Origin: Phycisphaerales bacterium
Lineage (GTDB): Bacteria; Planctomycetota; Phycisphaerae; Phycisphaerales; UBA1924
Assembly (NCBI GenBank): GCA_029260335.1
Contig: JAJDDL010000307.1
Coordinates: forward strand, 1-5,896
Reading direction: 5' to 3'
Length of the DNA stretch: 5,896 bases
The notes under the pieces are model-generated. The model was not told the DNA's origin. It did not search any database and was given only the letters and a program-made list of their open reading frames with translations. Positions 5,595-5,896 of this stretch are shown here, piece after piece; position 1 is the stretch's first letter, and each line of letters opens with the position of its first letter. Both the position numbers and the translations under genes were made by a program.

Positions 5595-5896
5595 ATGACA
5601 AGCCTCCTCAACAGCCTGGGCATGGCCTTCGACCTCGCCCTGGTCATCTTCGGCTTCGGCCTGATCATCTTCATCCACGAGCTGGGCCACTTCGTCGCGG
5701 CTCGCTGGGCCGGCATCCGTGTCCTGGCCTTTGCGATCGGCTTCGGCCCCGCCGCCGCGAGTTACCGCCGAGGCATGGGCTTTCGCAGAGGCTCAAGCGA
5801 GCCTGTGTATCTCGAGATGCTCCAGAAGGAAAAGGACGGGCTCAACAAGGCCGACCCCAGCGCGATCAGCTCCACCGAGTATCGCTTCAACTGGCT
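5595..5896 (+). CDS. rseP: Site-2 intramembrane zinc metalloprotease, RseP/M50 type, 3' end outside the window
   Basis: The frame opens at ATG 5595 and runs off the right edge after 100 codons. A first transmembrane helix (about residues 12-35) carries the zinc-binding motif HELGH (28-32, HExxH), followed by AARWAGIRVLAFAIGFGP, the usual family block after the catalytic helix (E. coli RseP: RCGVRVERFSIGFG). The gene should continue with the LPFGGYVKM-like loop, PDZ domain(s) and the second catalytic motif (NxxPxPxLDG), none of which is in view. RseP-type enzymes cleave membrane-embedded anti-sigma factors or remnant signal peptides. Compared with E. coli RseP there are about 30 extra residues (roughly 60-93) between GFG and TEY. 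The preceding terminator implies its own promoter. The symbol rests on the N-terminal third only; another M50 paralogue is possible. Confidence 0.88.
   Translation, partial: MTSLLNSLGMAFDLALVIFGFGLIIFIHELGHFVAARWAGIRVLAFAIGFGPAAASYRRGMGFRRGSSEPVYLEMLQKEKDGLNKADPSAISSTEYRFNW

Noticed and set aside
1..5896. Defence system, CRISPR array, transposon or RNA gene
   Set aside because: No spaced direct repeats, transposase, integrase, nuclease, helicase, reverse transcriptase or tRNA-like fold is visible on either strand; all coding space is taken by four ordinary exported or membrane-protein genes.

Overview
The window carries four genes, all on the plus strand, and nothing convincing on the minus strand. 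The DNA is GC-rich with strong third-position G/C preference. Exported beta-sandwich repeat proteins, an exported redoxin ending in GCSVKY and an M50 protease with an expanded loop suggest a Planctomycetota-like bacterium, possibly Phycisphaerae. That placement is inference from protein style; no rRNA or marker gene is present to settle it.

Layout. (1) Positions 1-3591 hold the 3' part of a very large gene, open at the left edge, for a probably secreted, cysteine-free, acidic, nearly lysine-free protein. It has about five pre-peptidase-C-terminal-like (PPC-like) beta-sandwich repeats and then four other repeats of about 110 residues. A strong intrinsic terminator follows at 3615-3650. (2) Positions 3651-3764 are a short intergenic region dense in inverted repeats. 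(3) Positions 3765-4694 encode an exported protein that looks like the N-terminal (alpha) thiol-disulfide domain of DsbD/ScsB without the membrane and C-terminal parts. (4) Positions 4793-5449 encode an exported thioredoxin-fold redoxin with a one-cysteine active site and a conserved C-terminal cysteine. It has a likely promoter inside the end of the previous gene, a structured 5' leader and a terminator. (5) From 5595 to the right edge is the start of a site-2 protease gene (RseP/M50 type), cut by the window.

How they fit. Genes 2 and 3 are both predicted to work outside the cytoplasmic membrane in thiol-disulfide chemistry and may form an envelope redox pair. The window contains no membrane electron donor for them. 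The protease is an envelope-stress/intramembrane proteolysis component. The large repeat protein is separated from the rest by a terminator, and a functional link to them is not supported.

I see no mobile element, CRISPR array, tRNA, rRNA or defence system. The least explained parts are the four-fold C-terminal repeat of the large protein, its extreme lysine depletion, and the repeat-dense upstream region of the DsbD-like gene.
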